DNA from: Siphlonurus alternatus
Taxonomy: Eukaryota; Arthropoda; Insecta; Ephemeroptera; Siphlonuridae
NCBI GenBank assembly: GCA_949825025.1
Contig: OX463785.1
Coordinates: 15,191,971-15,255,970, forward strand
Reading direction: 5' to 3'
DNA: 64,000 nucleotides
Both the position numbers and the translations under genes were made by a program. Positions 53,250-64,000 of the stretch are shown piece after piece. A model generated the notes under the pieces. That model did no database searches and had not been told where the DNA came from. It was given only the letters and a program-made list of their open reading frames with translations. Position 1 is the stretch's first letter; the number at the start of each line of letters is the position of its first letter.

Positions 53250-53632
53250 GACAATAATGGTTGCATTTTTTTATTTCATATTTAGAAAATATACCTAAAA
53301 TTATGCTTTTCTGAATTTTATCGGATTTTTTAGAGTGCGGGAACTAATTTTAAAAAAATATTTAAAATGTCTGAATTTGGGTGGTACACCTGATGGGACA
53401 ACCGTGACGTCATTTGTCGTGCTGTGATTGGCTGTTGATGATGTCACGGCTGCTGTGATTGGCTGTCGATGACGTCACGGTTGTCCCATCAGGTGTACCA
53501 CCCAAATTAAGACATTTTAAATATTTTTTAAAATTAGTTCCCGCACTCCAAAAAATCTGAAAAAATTCAGAAAAGCTTAATTTAATGTATATTTTCTAAT
53601 TATGAAACAAAAAAATGCAACCATTATTGTCT
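53250..53632. repeat. Large CRE-bearing hairpin MITE, about 380 bp
   Basis: Ends gacaataatggttgcatttt and aaaatgcaaccattattgtc are exact inverses. The arms contain gggtggtacacctgatggga and tcccatcaggtgtaccaccc, and the core has two gctgtgattggctg repeats with TGACGTCA variants. Confidence 0.9.
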
Positions 53633-54379
53633 ATTTAGCTCCACTTTAGACTTAATTTTTATCTTGATTAAAATTGAGTACTAAACTTGATGCTAAACCA
53701 GGGGCTAAACCTTGTACTAAAAATGTGGGCTAAAACAATAAAATTAATGAATGAACACTGCTTAATAGCACCGATTTAACCCACATTGATGTTTAGCCCC
53801 TAGTTTAGCATCGTGTTTAGTATACTCGATTTAACCCGGGTTAAAGAACGAGGCTGAAGTGCTTTGTGAATGCCACCCCATAGTTGTACACTCTTATTTT
53901 TTTTCCATAACTCTCCTCACCTCATATTGGTCCTTTAAAGTGTTTCATTCTATTTTTGCCCCTCTACTAATGCATAATGAAGTGTTTTTTCAGTAAATTA
54001 ATTTATCAAAGCAGCAAAGAGTTATCGATCAGCTGATTTCACTCACTAAAATACATTACTGTCGAGATAACAACGTGCTGTAAGTACCACCTGTCTCAGG
54101 TATAATCAAAGTGATTGATTATATACATAATGATATGCAACAATGATTATATGATACCAAACATTTAGTTTATTACATTAAATAGGGTCATGAATTTCAG
54201 AGCATAACATACAAGTCAAATTAATTTTTTTTTTATAATTTGAACCAAGGATTTTGTATGTACAAAAAATCCATACAAAATCCTTGATTTGAACTTGGAT
54301 TTTACTGTATTATAAGAGAGCGTTTGGCCACTTTCAACTTTTAGAAATAAGAAAACAGCTTTTACAGAAGACTTTTTGT

Positions 54380-54610
54380 TGCAAAGTTGGATAGAGGACT
54401 TCAACTTGTGTTATACTGTCAAATTTTTTTCAAATATTTTTGAAAACTCTTAAAATCGAGGGGAAAAACACTGTGACGTCATAGTCATGCAAACATAAGG
54501 AAATACGTTACATGGCTATGACGTCACAGCGTTTTCCCTTTCAATAACGAGGTTATAAAAGTTTAAAAAATCGAAAAAATTCGACAGTAAAAATAAAAAT
54601 TTTCATGTAA
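54380..54610. repeat. CRE-bearing hairpin, second family
   Basis: Contains tagaggacttcaacttgtgt, ctgtgacgtcatagtcatgc, then tggctatgacgtcacagcg and a diverged right arm. Confidence 0.65.
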
Positions 54611-55061
54611 TTTTCATTGGGTTTTTGGATCAGTGGTCTCGTATATCTTCTTGTATAAGATATCAGAAAGAAAATATCACATAGCAAAAGAAAATCCATA
54701 AGGTACAGTATGGACATTATAATGTAAATAATTGATCTAAAGGCATCAATCATCAAGTCTTTGTCAGAAAATTACAGTAATTTTACCTTGTCATGGTAGA
54801 CATTAATCGATTTTAAACGAGAACCAATGTAATGTGATCGTAATCTGAAAATGTAATGTACATTTCATGTGAGTGACGTAATTATGTTAAAATAAAGTAC
54901 ACAAAATGTTCAGCAGTTGAAACTATAATTGATTAACAAAAGAAATTGATCGAAATGTCAACTACTTTAATTGCTAAAATAATAACAAATTTGATCTCAC
55001 AGTATTTGAATTTGCAATGACGACCATTTAAATTAATACAATAAACAACCTGCATGATTTT

Positions 55062-55372
55062 TTTTAATTAAAAATTTGGGTACAGAACCTCGACATAAAA
55101 ATTGATGGAACTTTGACCCTTATGTTCTAGTGAGATAAGGTTTAGAGTTGCATCAAATTTTTTGTAGTTACGTGATTTGCATTCTGAAACGACGTTCTGT
55201 ATTGTAATTTTTTTAAATAAAACACCCTTTAACACCCTTAAAATCAAGTAAAAAAAAAGGCACTGTGACGTCATATAGGCATTCAAATATTTAACACACA
55301 AGTAGAGGGAACGACGTTGCATGACTATGACGTCACAGCGTCTTTCCTCTCGATTTCTACGTGAGATGCTCT
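55062..55372. repeat. CRE-bearing hairpin, second family
   Basis: cactgtgacgtcatatagg and catgactatgacgtcacagcg flank a loop. The left arm has an inserted or diverged segment (ttgatggaactttgaccctt). Confidence 0.6.
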
Positions 55373-58300
55373 TTTTTTTTTAAATAAGAAAAGTAAAGAC
55401 CATAACTTTAGATCTTGTTCTATGCGATAAATAAATAATTCTTGCAGGTCGTCTACTCTGATACACGTGGCAGTAAATAGAGCGGTAACGTCGCAGCATA
55501 TAGGTGAGCAACACGTCATGTGTTATATATATTTAGATGCACGCGATTTTTTGTAACATGCGATAAAAAACTAAATTGAATTAAATTTGAAAATAATTAA
55601 TAATCGATCATAATGTTCCATTGGGAAATTTTATTAAGTGGTATACTTAAATCTAAAACTATATAAGCAAGTTTAAAAGGCATTAAACATTCATTATACG
55701 CTATTAAGGGCAGATCTATGGGGGGTGGGACAGGATGGTAGCAGAGAATATATTTATATTATATAGGTACTAATTCTTTGGTGGTAGTCTCCTTACACTC
55801 CTTAGGAGTTCCCAAAATATGTGGAAGGACACCCAAAAACTATATATAGTCGTTGGAAGGACACCCCTTTCCCCTCTTGGCGTTCGAAAATATATTTTAC
55901 TAAAAAATTTGATTTTTATTTTATTGTAGAATATCGCAAAGTTGCAAACCCATTCTAAACTATAACTGGTATAAATAGGGCATAATTTTAATTCTAACAA
56001 TAGATACCCTGGCCATGACAATATATAATTGTTAAAAAACATTTTAACGTGTTATATTGCCGTTTAAAAACAACGGGACCATTAAATAATTAAGTCATTT
56101 TAATTAGCTAGGAAGACATAGGAAACAAAACGTTTTAGTTCCCGAGATAATTGTATTATCTTCAACGATAATGGTCACTGCTTGTTATTTTCATGTCATT
56201 AAATTATATTTATTTCCCGAAAACAGCGTCTTATCATTTTTACTGATAATATAACAATTAATGACTGTGATTTCGTTGCAACGTCAACTATTTTTGACTA
56301 ATTTTAAAAGTCCCCCCTTTTTTTTTATAAGAAAAGAAGACGAAAAGAAGATAACAAATTTTTAACAAGAAAATAGAGTTGAAAATGTTAGTTCTATTAT
56401 TTTTAAAAACTGCCTAAAATTTTCTAACAATCAAAGACGGAAGAAAGCTATTTAATTTTATCTTTTTATGAACACTTAAAAAATTGAAACTATTATACGA
56501 ATAGGTTGACCCCCCCCCCCCCCCTCCTCCCACAACTGGTCACAACATAAGAAAAAATGCATTGAAAGTTCGTGGGTCTAACTCTTTCCCATAAACAGTC
56601 GCTTTTACTCCCCCCCCCCCCTGATTTATCAAGCCGTACGAAATTACATCAAATAATTATTTTTTTATGCAAAAAGTTTGAGACTCAAATAATTCTTGTA
56701 ATATTCTTGTAAATGTACCATCTTTATTAATTGCTCTGAAGGATGTTACAATTAGTAAACGATCTTATAAGGGGAAAATTAGGCAGAAAAATATTAATTA
56801 TATTCTGAGAAGATTAAATAAATAAAAAGGTAAAAATCTTACGAGTTTATATTTCAATTATTGCCAACTCAATTTTACATTTTTTTTTTATATATGTTAC
56901 CAGTTTCTACATAGTTTTTCTTGCATGACAATATCGTTTGTAGTCTCAAGTAGGTCTTATCTTATCACTTGATAATAAAGCTACTGAATCCCACTGATAA
57001 AGAAGACACGACTGCATTATAATATTCTTGGAATAAATAAGCCAACTTGAAATTATCTGCATGTGCAGATTTATAAGTAATACTGTGTCAATATTACTGT
57101 ATATTTTTTTTTAATTTCAAATAAAGATTATACAAAAAGGATTTTGTGGAAGTTCTGACAATTTTATTGAGGATTATTATTTTATTATTCCTTATCTTTT
57201 GCTTTCCTATAAGTAAAACCGTTTTATGATGCAATAAAGTAGTTCATAATTTCATTTCCTTTACATACATATTTGTAACGTATACAATTATAGTATATGG
57301 TAATTAGCATATTAATATGATGGGGTATATTCACAAATAACTTATAATTAGACAATATTGTTAGACAATATACTTATTCTACTTTTTTTGTTTTTTTTTT
57401 AACAAATTATTATATAAAATAATAAAAATCTGGTTCTAAAAATTTTCTATAAGGCTGAATTCTAAATACTAAAATATTTTTGTCTATCGCTCTATCCCCT
57501 ATTTTTTATACTTTACATAAAACATAAAATATTATGCAGGTATACAATAAAACTATCGTCATTTTTTTCTGCTCTTATTACTTCTTAAAAAGGCAAGGAC
57601 ATAAAATATAGAAAAGAATAATTATTTCTAAGATAGCATGTATACTTATCAAGTAAAAAAACACATCTTACACTTCTCTAATTTTAACGGTATATAAACA
57701 GTACTTCATTAAAGTACCCACATAAATTAAAAGTAAAATGTAGACAATAATATAGCGGTTATGTTAGAAAACATTACTTACTTAATGTACTACATATTAT
57801 TTCAAAATTATAGAACCCCATATCTTATCAAATACATTAATATTAAAGTAAGGTCTATAATTTAGAAATATACAGTAGAACAGCGTTTGTTAACTTTGTA
57901 GATGTTAATCATTTTATATGCTAAACATATGCATAAGTTATATATCCCTACTGAATATATTAAACTAACATGGGACTAAATACCATGCCTAAAAACATGT
58001 GAATAATAATTACGTGTGTGTAATTTTTGATGATGGTATTTATTTATGTGTGAGTAAAATACAATTTTAATTTGTTTGTATATGTTTATTATAGAAGTGA
58101 AAAAAGTACGCTGTTCAAACGAAAGGAGAGGCAGAATTAATTTGTTTTCTTTTTTTATAATGAAGGATATTAAATTTAAAAAAATTGTTTTCATTGTTTG
58201 TATAACAAACAAACTACATAATTTATATAGACCTATGATGTTCTTTGTCTATACCATAAAATTCAAATGTAAGTTAAACAAACTAATGAGCTTCATTGAT

Positions 58301-58374
58301 TTTATATAAAATATCGGACGATTTAATTCAATTAAAGGTTTTGTAAAAGGTGATAAAGGTCTGTTGTCTGCTCA

Positions 58375-58450
58375 GAAAGAATCAATTATTTGTGATGAAC
58401 CTTATGTTCCATGTACAGAAGGTTCATCACAAATAATCGATTCTTTCTGA
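58375..58450. repeat. Foldback, 31-bp arms
   Basis: cagaaagaatcaattatttgtg and cacaaataatcgattctttctg, each continuing with atgaacctt or its inverse, around a 15-bp loop. One mismatch pair seen. Confidence 0.85.
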
Positions 58451-58672
58451 TTGTGTATTTACGAACAGACTTAAAGTCTTGTGCATGCACTCACGCAATG
58501 TTTTGAATATATAACATTGTTACTCCAACAATGGTTTGTTTACATCGAGACTTTTGGTCCAGAGTTTATTATTGTAATGATTTGGTAAAAAATAAACGAA
58601 ATTCAGTCATGCAATTTGGAAAATTGTCAAAATTAGAAACCGAGTTTTTTAAAGGTTGACGAAATTACTCTG

Positions 58673-58824
58673 CATTTCATTTCATTTCATTTCATTTCAT
58701 TTCATTTCATTTCATTTCATTTCATTTCATTTCATTTCATTTCATTTCATTTCATTTCATTTCATTTCATTTCATTTCATTTCATTTCATTTCATTTCAT
58801 TTCATTTCATTTCATTTCATTTCA
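58673..58824 (+). repeat. (TTTCA)n pentanucleotide repeat, about 30 units
   Basis: Uninterrupted atttc/tttca units for about 152 bp. The apparent coding frame across it (HFISF repeats) is an artefact. Confidence 0.98.
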
Positions 58825-60733
58825 TGAATGCATGTATGCAACATTGAGTATGGTTCATGTAAATGATGTATACAGTATAGCTTCAAAGAAAATATTCTTC
58901 ATAAAGCAGATATGTTAGAACAATTGAATTTTTTTCTCATTAACTATTAAAGCTATTGATTTGAAAACATTTCCCATCTCCTAATCAGGGATCTTCCAAT
59001 AATGAACCAAGAACTCATTTTTCTCTAAAAAATGCATTTCATGCATAAAAGCATTTTTTTTTTTTTACATAGGTTTGGATAGGACGGTGGGAACACCTCA
59101 ACATCACAAAATACGTACATCAGTTTTGATTATCTGATTTTGAATAAAAAGATTGTACATATATATAATATATATTTAAATTTATATATAATATATATTT
59201 TTTTTAAATTTATCATCTTGAGTGAATATAATTTTACAATTACTATAAAAGTTTGATTTACTGTATTTTCTTAATATATTTTCTTTTTTCAAGATTTTTG
59301 TATAAAGACAATAATTTGAAATATTACTCAGTTGGTAGAAATTAATTAAAAGTCTAAACGACGGAAGAAGACTATTGATTTAATTTACAATCATATTGCT
59401 TTGTTTTATTCTCAAAACAAACACCAAAGAACGTGCCACTCCAAACTTAATTAATAATTTTATTGCTAAAACAAAAACTCGTCTGACAAAATATTAGAGA
59501 TCTTTCTTGCTTGCAAAAAATGCTTACAAAAAGAATGATAACAATATTTGATCATTTATGTATTATACTGTATATAGGGTTAAAGCATATTCAATTTAAT
59601 TACTGTCACTACTTTCAATATTTTTTTTAAAAAATTGTTCCCGAGTTCTAAAAAATCTGAAAAAAAAAAAAAACAAAAAAAAAAAACAGGTTTTCCATGC
59701 ATGCATTAGACAAACAATCTGTGCAAATTATAAAAACGGATTCTTGATTATTTTTTCATTGTGCAATTATACTAACAGACGAGCTAAAAATGCCAGTGAA
59801 CCCTCTTCTTTCTGTTTATTGAACCGTATGCACTTGTATTAAACTTCAAAATCCCTTCCACACAATGCAAGCAACAATAGGACCGCAACAATGTCTTTGA
59901 CACAAGGTCATTAACATGCAGCGAGATTTAACACGTTATGTTTCGATTGCCGCAAGGCTAGTCCACACAAAGCAGATATTAAATCACGACCTACCTCAAA
60001 CCCAGTGTAGTTTAACACATGCGAAGGTGAGATTATAGCTTAGTATCCTAATAACACGTTCTTGTTATATGTTGAATAATAAATACGTTATAATTAAATT
60101 CTGTGTAATTTCTTGATGAAATTAGAATTAATTGATTAATTGGATTAATTGATGACGTTTTTGCAAGATATTTTTTTTCTCTGTATATTTATTGTATTCT
60201 CTGTGACTTGTCTTTTAGGAAGATTAATAAAATTATTTTATTTGAATCTAAATTTGACATCACAATTTGTACGGCGTATAATATATCATGCAAGCAATAA
60301 AATAAATCGAAATACATAGAATTAATTATAGTTATGAATTTCCTTATGAGATTACAATGTTATGTAATTTTGAGTCCAATTAAAATAACACATCTTATAC
60401 AGTATATTTTTTTTTGCCATTGATCCAATTTTTGTTTTTTAATTTATTATTTTGTAATTGTTATTTCTTTAAATTTTAAAACGCTCTGCCATTCCTTCCT
60501 TTATTTAAGTCTTCAACTTATATTTTACACGTTTATAAACAAAGTATTGTTGATAATGTGTGTCCGGTGAAGCAAAAACCTTGGGACAATTGTTGATTTA
60601 ACATGAGAAATGGTCTTTGAAATAAAATTATTAAGTGTTGACGTCTAAACCTTATCTTTATACCTTAAAAACACATCTTATTTCTATGTTGCTCAAAATG
60701 AAGAAGAAATAGAGATAAAATGTTGTACATAAT

Positions 60734-60900
60734 GGGTGCGATTCACGAAGCACTTAGCCAGAATTCTAACCACGTTTAGCTTAACCACGTTTATAATAAC
60801 TATACCTGTTTTACGTGTCAAACCACCTATAGTTAAACCTAGTTAAGCTAAGCGTGTATGGTTAGGAACCTGTGGCTAACTACTTCGTGAATAGCGCCCA
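60734..60900. mobile_element. Hairpin MITE (gggygcrattcacgaag), nested
   Basis: Ends gggtgcgattcacgaagca and acttcgtgaatagcgccc; related to 10765-10921. It interrupts a copy of the catcctttacacgtctaaa repeat (60643-61035), whose halves (caaaatgaagaagaaataga and gaggaaagaaaacgtaatct) lie on each side. No clean target duplication was seen. Confidence 0.8.
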
Positions 60901-61748
60901 ATATCAGAGAGCTTACTGTTTAATAAGAGGAAAGAAAACGTAATCTCGTCTTCATTCTGATTTTTCTTCAAAAATGATGCAAAATAGGAGGAAAATAATA
61001 CGAGGAGGGACAAGTGAATAAAAAATTAGATTTTATAATCAAAGCGGGAGTATTTGTTTCAAAATTAAACAATAAAATAAATTGACTGAACGTATGAAAT
61101 TCAATATATGTGTGCTAAAATCATGTTTATTATATTGCAAGTTAAAAAAATATGCAATATATAAACTTTGTGTTAATTTTAAAAATCTTTAAATATTTCT
61201 AGCAGCCTAAAATGGAATTCGTAGCATCATAACCTAATACCATGACCCCCATATTTTAATATTCATTGCGCGTGATCCAACTTTAATATTTTGAAAGAAA
61301 GTCTACAGACGAGATTTTGAGGCCTCGGAAAAAACTTCTTCAGAGAAAGTTAAATACCATAAATGCAACAAGACAGATTTATCAACTTTTTAAGCAGTCC
61401 TGAACATATACTAACGCTGTTATTTATTTTCTCTATTTTGGTTATTATGTCAATAATATTTAATTTATTTATAATATTTATATCAATAATAACTCCATTA
61501 TATAATATATGACGTGTACAAAATCAATACAATAACAATCTTGGTTACAAATCTATTGAATAATAAAATTGTTGATAAGAAATTTCGTTCATATATTTGT
61601 TGAAATCAATATTTCCATACACCAAATACATGACATATTTACTTATAATCAAGCTACAGTAACATTTATTTACAATTTCCACCGGAAGTGGCTGAGGAAG
61701 TGCATTTTTTTCTTCCCTTGTACAGTACTATGGTAAAATTAATTTCAT

Positions 61749-61910
61749 ATTCCCTCCGGAAGTGAGGGGTTGTTGGCTTCCAATTCATATTTCAGCGTTG
61801 CTATTTCATGCACAGTTCTTTTACTCAAATCCCTCTGCTAAGTTTCAATGCTTAATTACAAACAGGATAACAAAAAACTTCACACTTCCGGCTACTTCCG
61901 GAGGGAATAT
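61749..61910. repeat. MITE (attccctccggaagt ends)
   Basis: Left attccctccggaagtgaggg and right ggctacttccggagggaat are inverse ends; its interior (catatttcagcgttg, cttttactcaaatccctctg) matches 38336-38515. Confidence 0.85.
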
Positions 61911-62129
61911 CTTATTAATTAGACTCTAGTTCTTTTCCGAAATGGAAGTGACTTAAAAATAGCATGCACGGAAGTTTACCAGTTGTGATACAATTTATAT
62001 TGACAGCATACGAAACACTCCACGCGTCTAGAATTAAAAAAACTATATTATCTTACATATACATACATTTATAATCTTTTAGAAAACTAACAAAAAAAAA
62101 ATTACAAAAATAAAACTTATAATATTCCA

Positions 62130-62325
62130 GTAAGGAACATTAACTTAATTCGCCAGTAGGTATAATGTAACGGCAGCTTCAAGTGGACACGGATGATTGG
62201 AGGAGCACCACGATATGAGGTGCCAAGAGGTCGATGACCTTTCAAGAGCGTCGGTGTACTTATGAGGAAGTCAGTGGTGGAGGCAGCGTGCGTAGCAGAA
62301 AGATAGAAATCATCACCAGACTTTC
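62130..62325 (-). other. GC-richer patch with a 70-codon open frame, unidentified
   Basis: On the minus strand an open frame without an initial Met runs through GDDFYLSATHAAS, TTDFLISTPTLLKGHRPL and SYRGAPPIIRVHLKLP. Composition differs from the AT-rich surroundings. No flanking splice sites convinced me. It could be a fragment of an unknown repeat or a non-coding exon. Confidence 0.25.
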
Positions 62326-62567
62326 CTCATCAGCAATTTACAAGTACACTCCATTTAGTTTAAAATTACCAACAGACAAACTGAGCTCTACTATATAAGT
62401 CAAAAATATAATATTTCCTACAGAGTATAAGGTTTCTGACCTTCCTATTCGTATTTCATCATTGTAATTTCAAACATAAGTACATTCTATCTAAATTTAA
62501 ATGTCTAGCCGGCCATGTTAAAATATAGCCCAATCGGATATTTCCATTTGAATGGAGTGTACAATGA

Positions 62568-62866
62568 GATATTAGAATGTGAAATTTTTAGTGGCTTAAT
62601 CGAAAGAAGGGGTAAAAATATGGTGCTGTGAATTTTTTCAGATTTTTCTGAGACCGGAAACTATTTTTAAAAAATTATTGAAAGTCCATTTTGATGACGT
62701 CACGGGCAGCACTCCTTATTAAGAAAAAGGATAGGGCAGTGCCTCCCGTGACGTCATCAAAATAGACTTTCAATAATTTTTTAAAAATAGTTCCCGGTCT
62801 CAGAAAAATCTGAAAAAATTCACAGTATCATATTTTTACCCCTGTTTTCGATTAAGCCACTTAATC
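62568..62866. repeat. Intact hairpin MITE with paired TGACGTCA sites
   Basis: About 150-bp arms from ttagaatgtgaaattttt...ggggtaaaaata to ...tcgattaagccact. The central parts are tgacgtcacgggcagcact and the inverse cctcccgtgacgtcatc. Same family as the split copy at 28.3/30.3 kb. Confidence 0.85.
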
Positions 62867-64000
62867 TACTAGGACGCTCTAGTTCTGAACACGCCCTTGT
62901 ATACAAATAAAGCTCTTTAAATTGTTATTATTTTTTTTATTACATTTAGTGCAAACCCCTCGATCTACAAAGTTTCAAAATTGACTCGCAAACAAAAATA
63001 TTAAATAAATTATATACTTCTTGAGGTAAATTTTATGCATACATTTATTTGTATTTACTATATTTAATGCCCTTGTACAGTACAACATTTCATTGTTTCC
63101 CGTAAGTCCAGAATCATTAAACATCCGGGTAAAGTCTTTAATTTTGTTGAACTGTTTCACGATTTGTAACAATTGGCAAGTAGCCACTAATGTCACTAAT
63201 GTAGATGTGCATGTGCTCAAACGCTGGTGTAGGTCAAAAACGTATTTTCAGATGACAAATTGGTGTATTTTTATACCTTGTCTCTTGAATAATAATAATT
63301 TAATTCAAAATATTGTACACTTATTTTCGGATAAAATGTAATTAAAACAGAAATCCTTTAAAAAAAGCACATGCAAAGAATCTATAATAGTGCAAATAAG
63401 AAGCGCATTAGACTAATTAATACCAAATAAATGTACATAGTCTCTTAAAAAAAGAAGACTCCGATCGAATTATATTAATTTCTTTTTTAAATTCTAGCTG
63501 TTTCCATGCAATTAATATTACATATAATTAAAAGCGTGTTTTTTCCGTAGAAAAATAAAAACTCATACCTGTATGCTACTTACACAGTAGAAGAGCAAAC
63601 TTTAAAATACAAATATTTTACAACAATAAGGAAACCTGTAAAGCGAGGTAAGCCGCGTCGCTGAACAAATATACTTATTTACCTTAAACACGCAAAGTGT
63701 CATATTTGAATATCATAATACGTTTTATTGCAAGATAACAAGTGAATCACAATATTTATAAATATCTACTGTAACATAATGAACTTTAAAACAAGCGTCT
63801 TCTATACAATATTATGTTTTACTTCCTTTCATCCCCTACGCCTAAAAAAATGACTGAAAAACATAGGTTGTGTCTAACACAATATTTTGTCCCCTCACAT
63901 GCCCTACCTCCAGTTGTCTTTTCTATAAAATAACTGAAAAGCATAAAGGTTGTTGTCTCAATATTTCGTTTCCTCATATATGCCCTACCTCCCTTCATCG

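Larger units (their letters stand above)
52383..64000. other. Region upstream of gene A: repeats and AT-rich DNA, no gene seen
   Basis: Apart from the hairpins and microsatellite listed separately, this holds: an inverted repeat with gtttagc/gctaaac motifs (about 53660-53880); foldbacks at 54240-54292 and 58375-58450; poly(C) runs near 56508-56525 and 56611-56621; and decayed SINE-like fragments near 53035-53215 (cctgactaaggtttcc). No splice-bounded coding exon was found. Confidence 0.5.

Noticed and set aside
58656..58847. Open frame of HFISF repeats
   Set aside because: Translation of the (TTTCA)n microsatellite.

Overview
This is AT-rich, intron- and transposon-dense animal DNA. All recognisable host genes lie on the minus strand and belong to one family: class I alpha-1,2-mannosidases (glycoside hydrolase family 47, GH47). 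The organism is most likely an arthropod, perhaps a hemipteran insect. That guess rests on a 5S-rRNA-headed SINE whose body contains a motif of the type 'gaggttttcca(c/t)ggttccctcag' and on jockey/CR1-like LINEs. It is a weak inference.

Reading the minus strand from right to left, gene A (52.4-24.8 kb) is the probable ancestral Golgi-type mannosidase. It has two alternative first exons (52.2 and 49.2 kb), each encoding a short cytoplasmic tail and a membrane anchor, followed by eight shared exons. Gene B (18.4-12.9 kb), gene C (10.7-3.6 kb) and gene D (from 2.0 kb, running off the left edge) are head-to-tail duplicates. Exon phases are identical throughout, and exons 3, 5, 6 and 7 have the same length in A, B and C. 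B, C and D do not have A's anchor exon. Their unrelated first exon encodes a signal-peptide-like leader, so these copies are predicted to be soluble and secreted, or free in the lumen. Every complete copy keeps the three catalytic acids and the calcium-binding Thr. B and C share an extra pair of cysteines that A lacks.

The roughly 15 kb first intron of gene A holds a near-complete non-LTR retrotransposon in sense orientation (about 41.3-47.1 kb). Its ORF1 contains a TARG1/OARD1-like macrodomain with both catalytic residues, and its ORF2 encodes endonuclease plus reverse transcriptase. A second, 5'-truncated LINE (34.1-35.0 kb) sits just upstream of exon 2.

The remaining sequence is introns and intergenic DNA packed with non-autonomous DNA elements. 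They include many hairpin (foldback) MITE families, several carrying paired TGACGTCA sites; a 1.93-kb element at 28.4-30.3 kb with blocks of regularly spaced 14-bp palindromes; a TTAA-flanked MITE; a hAT-type MITE with an 8-bp target duplication; a 5S-derived SINE and a truncated relative; and long microsatellites. Several elements are nested, and several end within 10-35 bp of mannosidase splice donors. From 52.4 kb to the right edge I see no gene, only repeats and AT-rich DNA.
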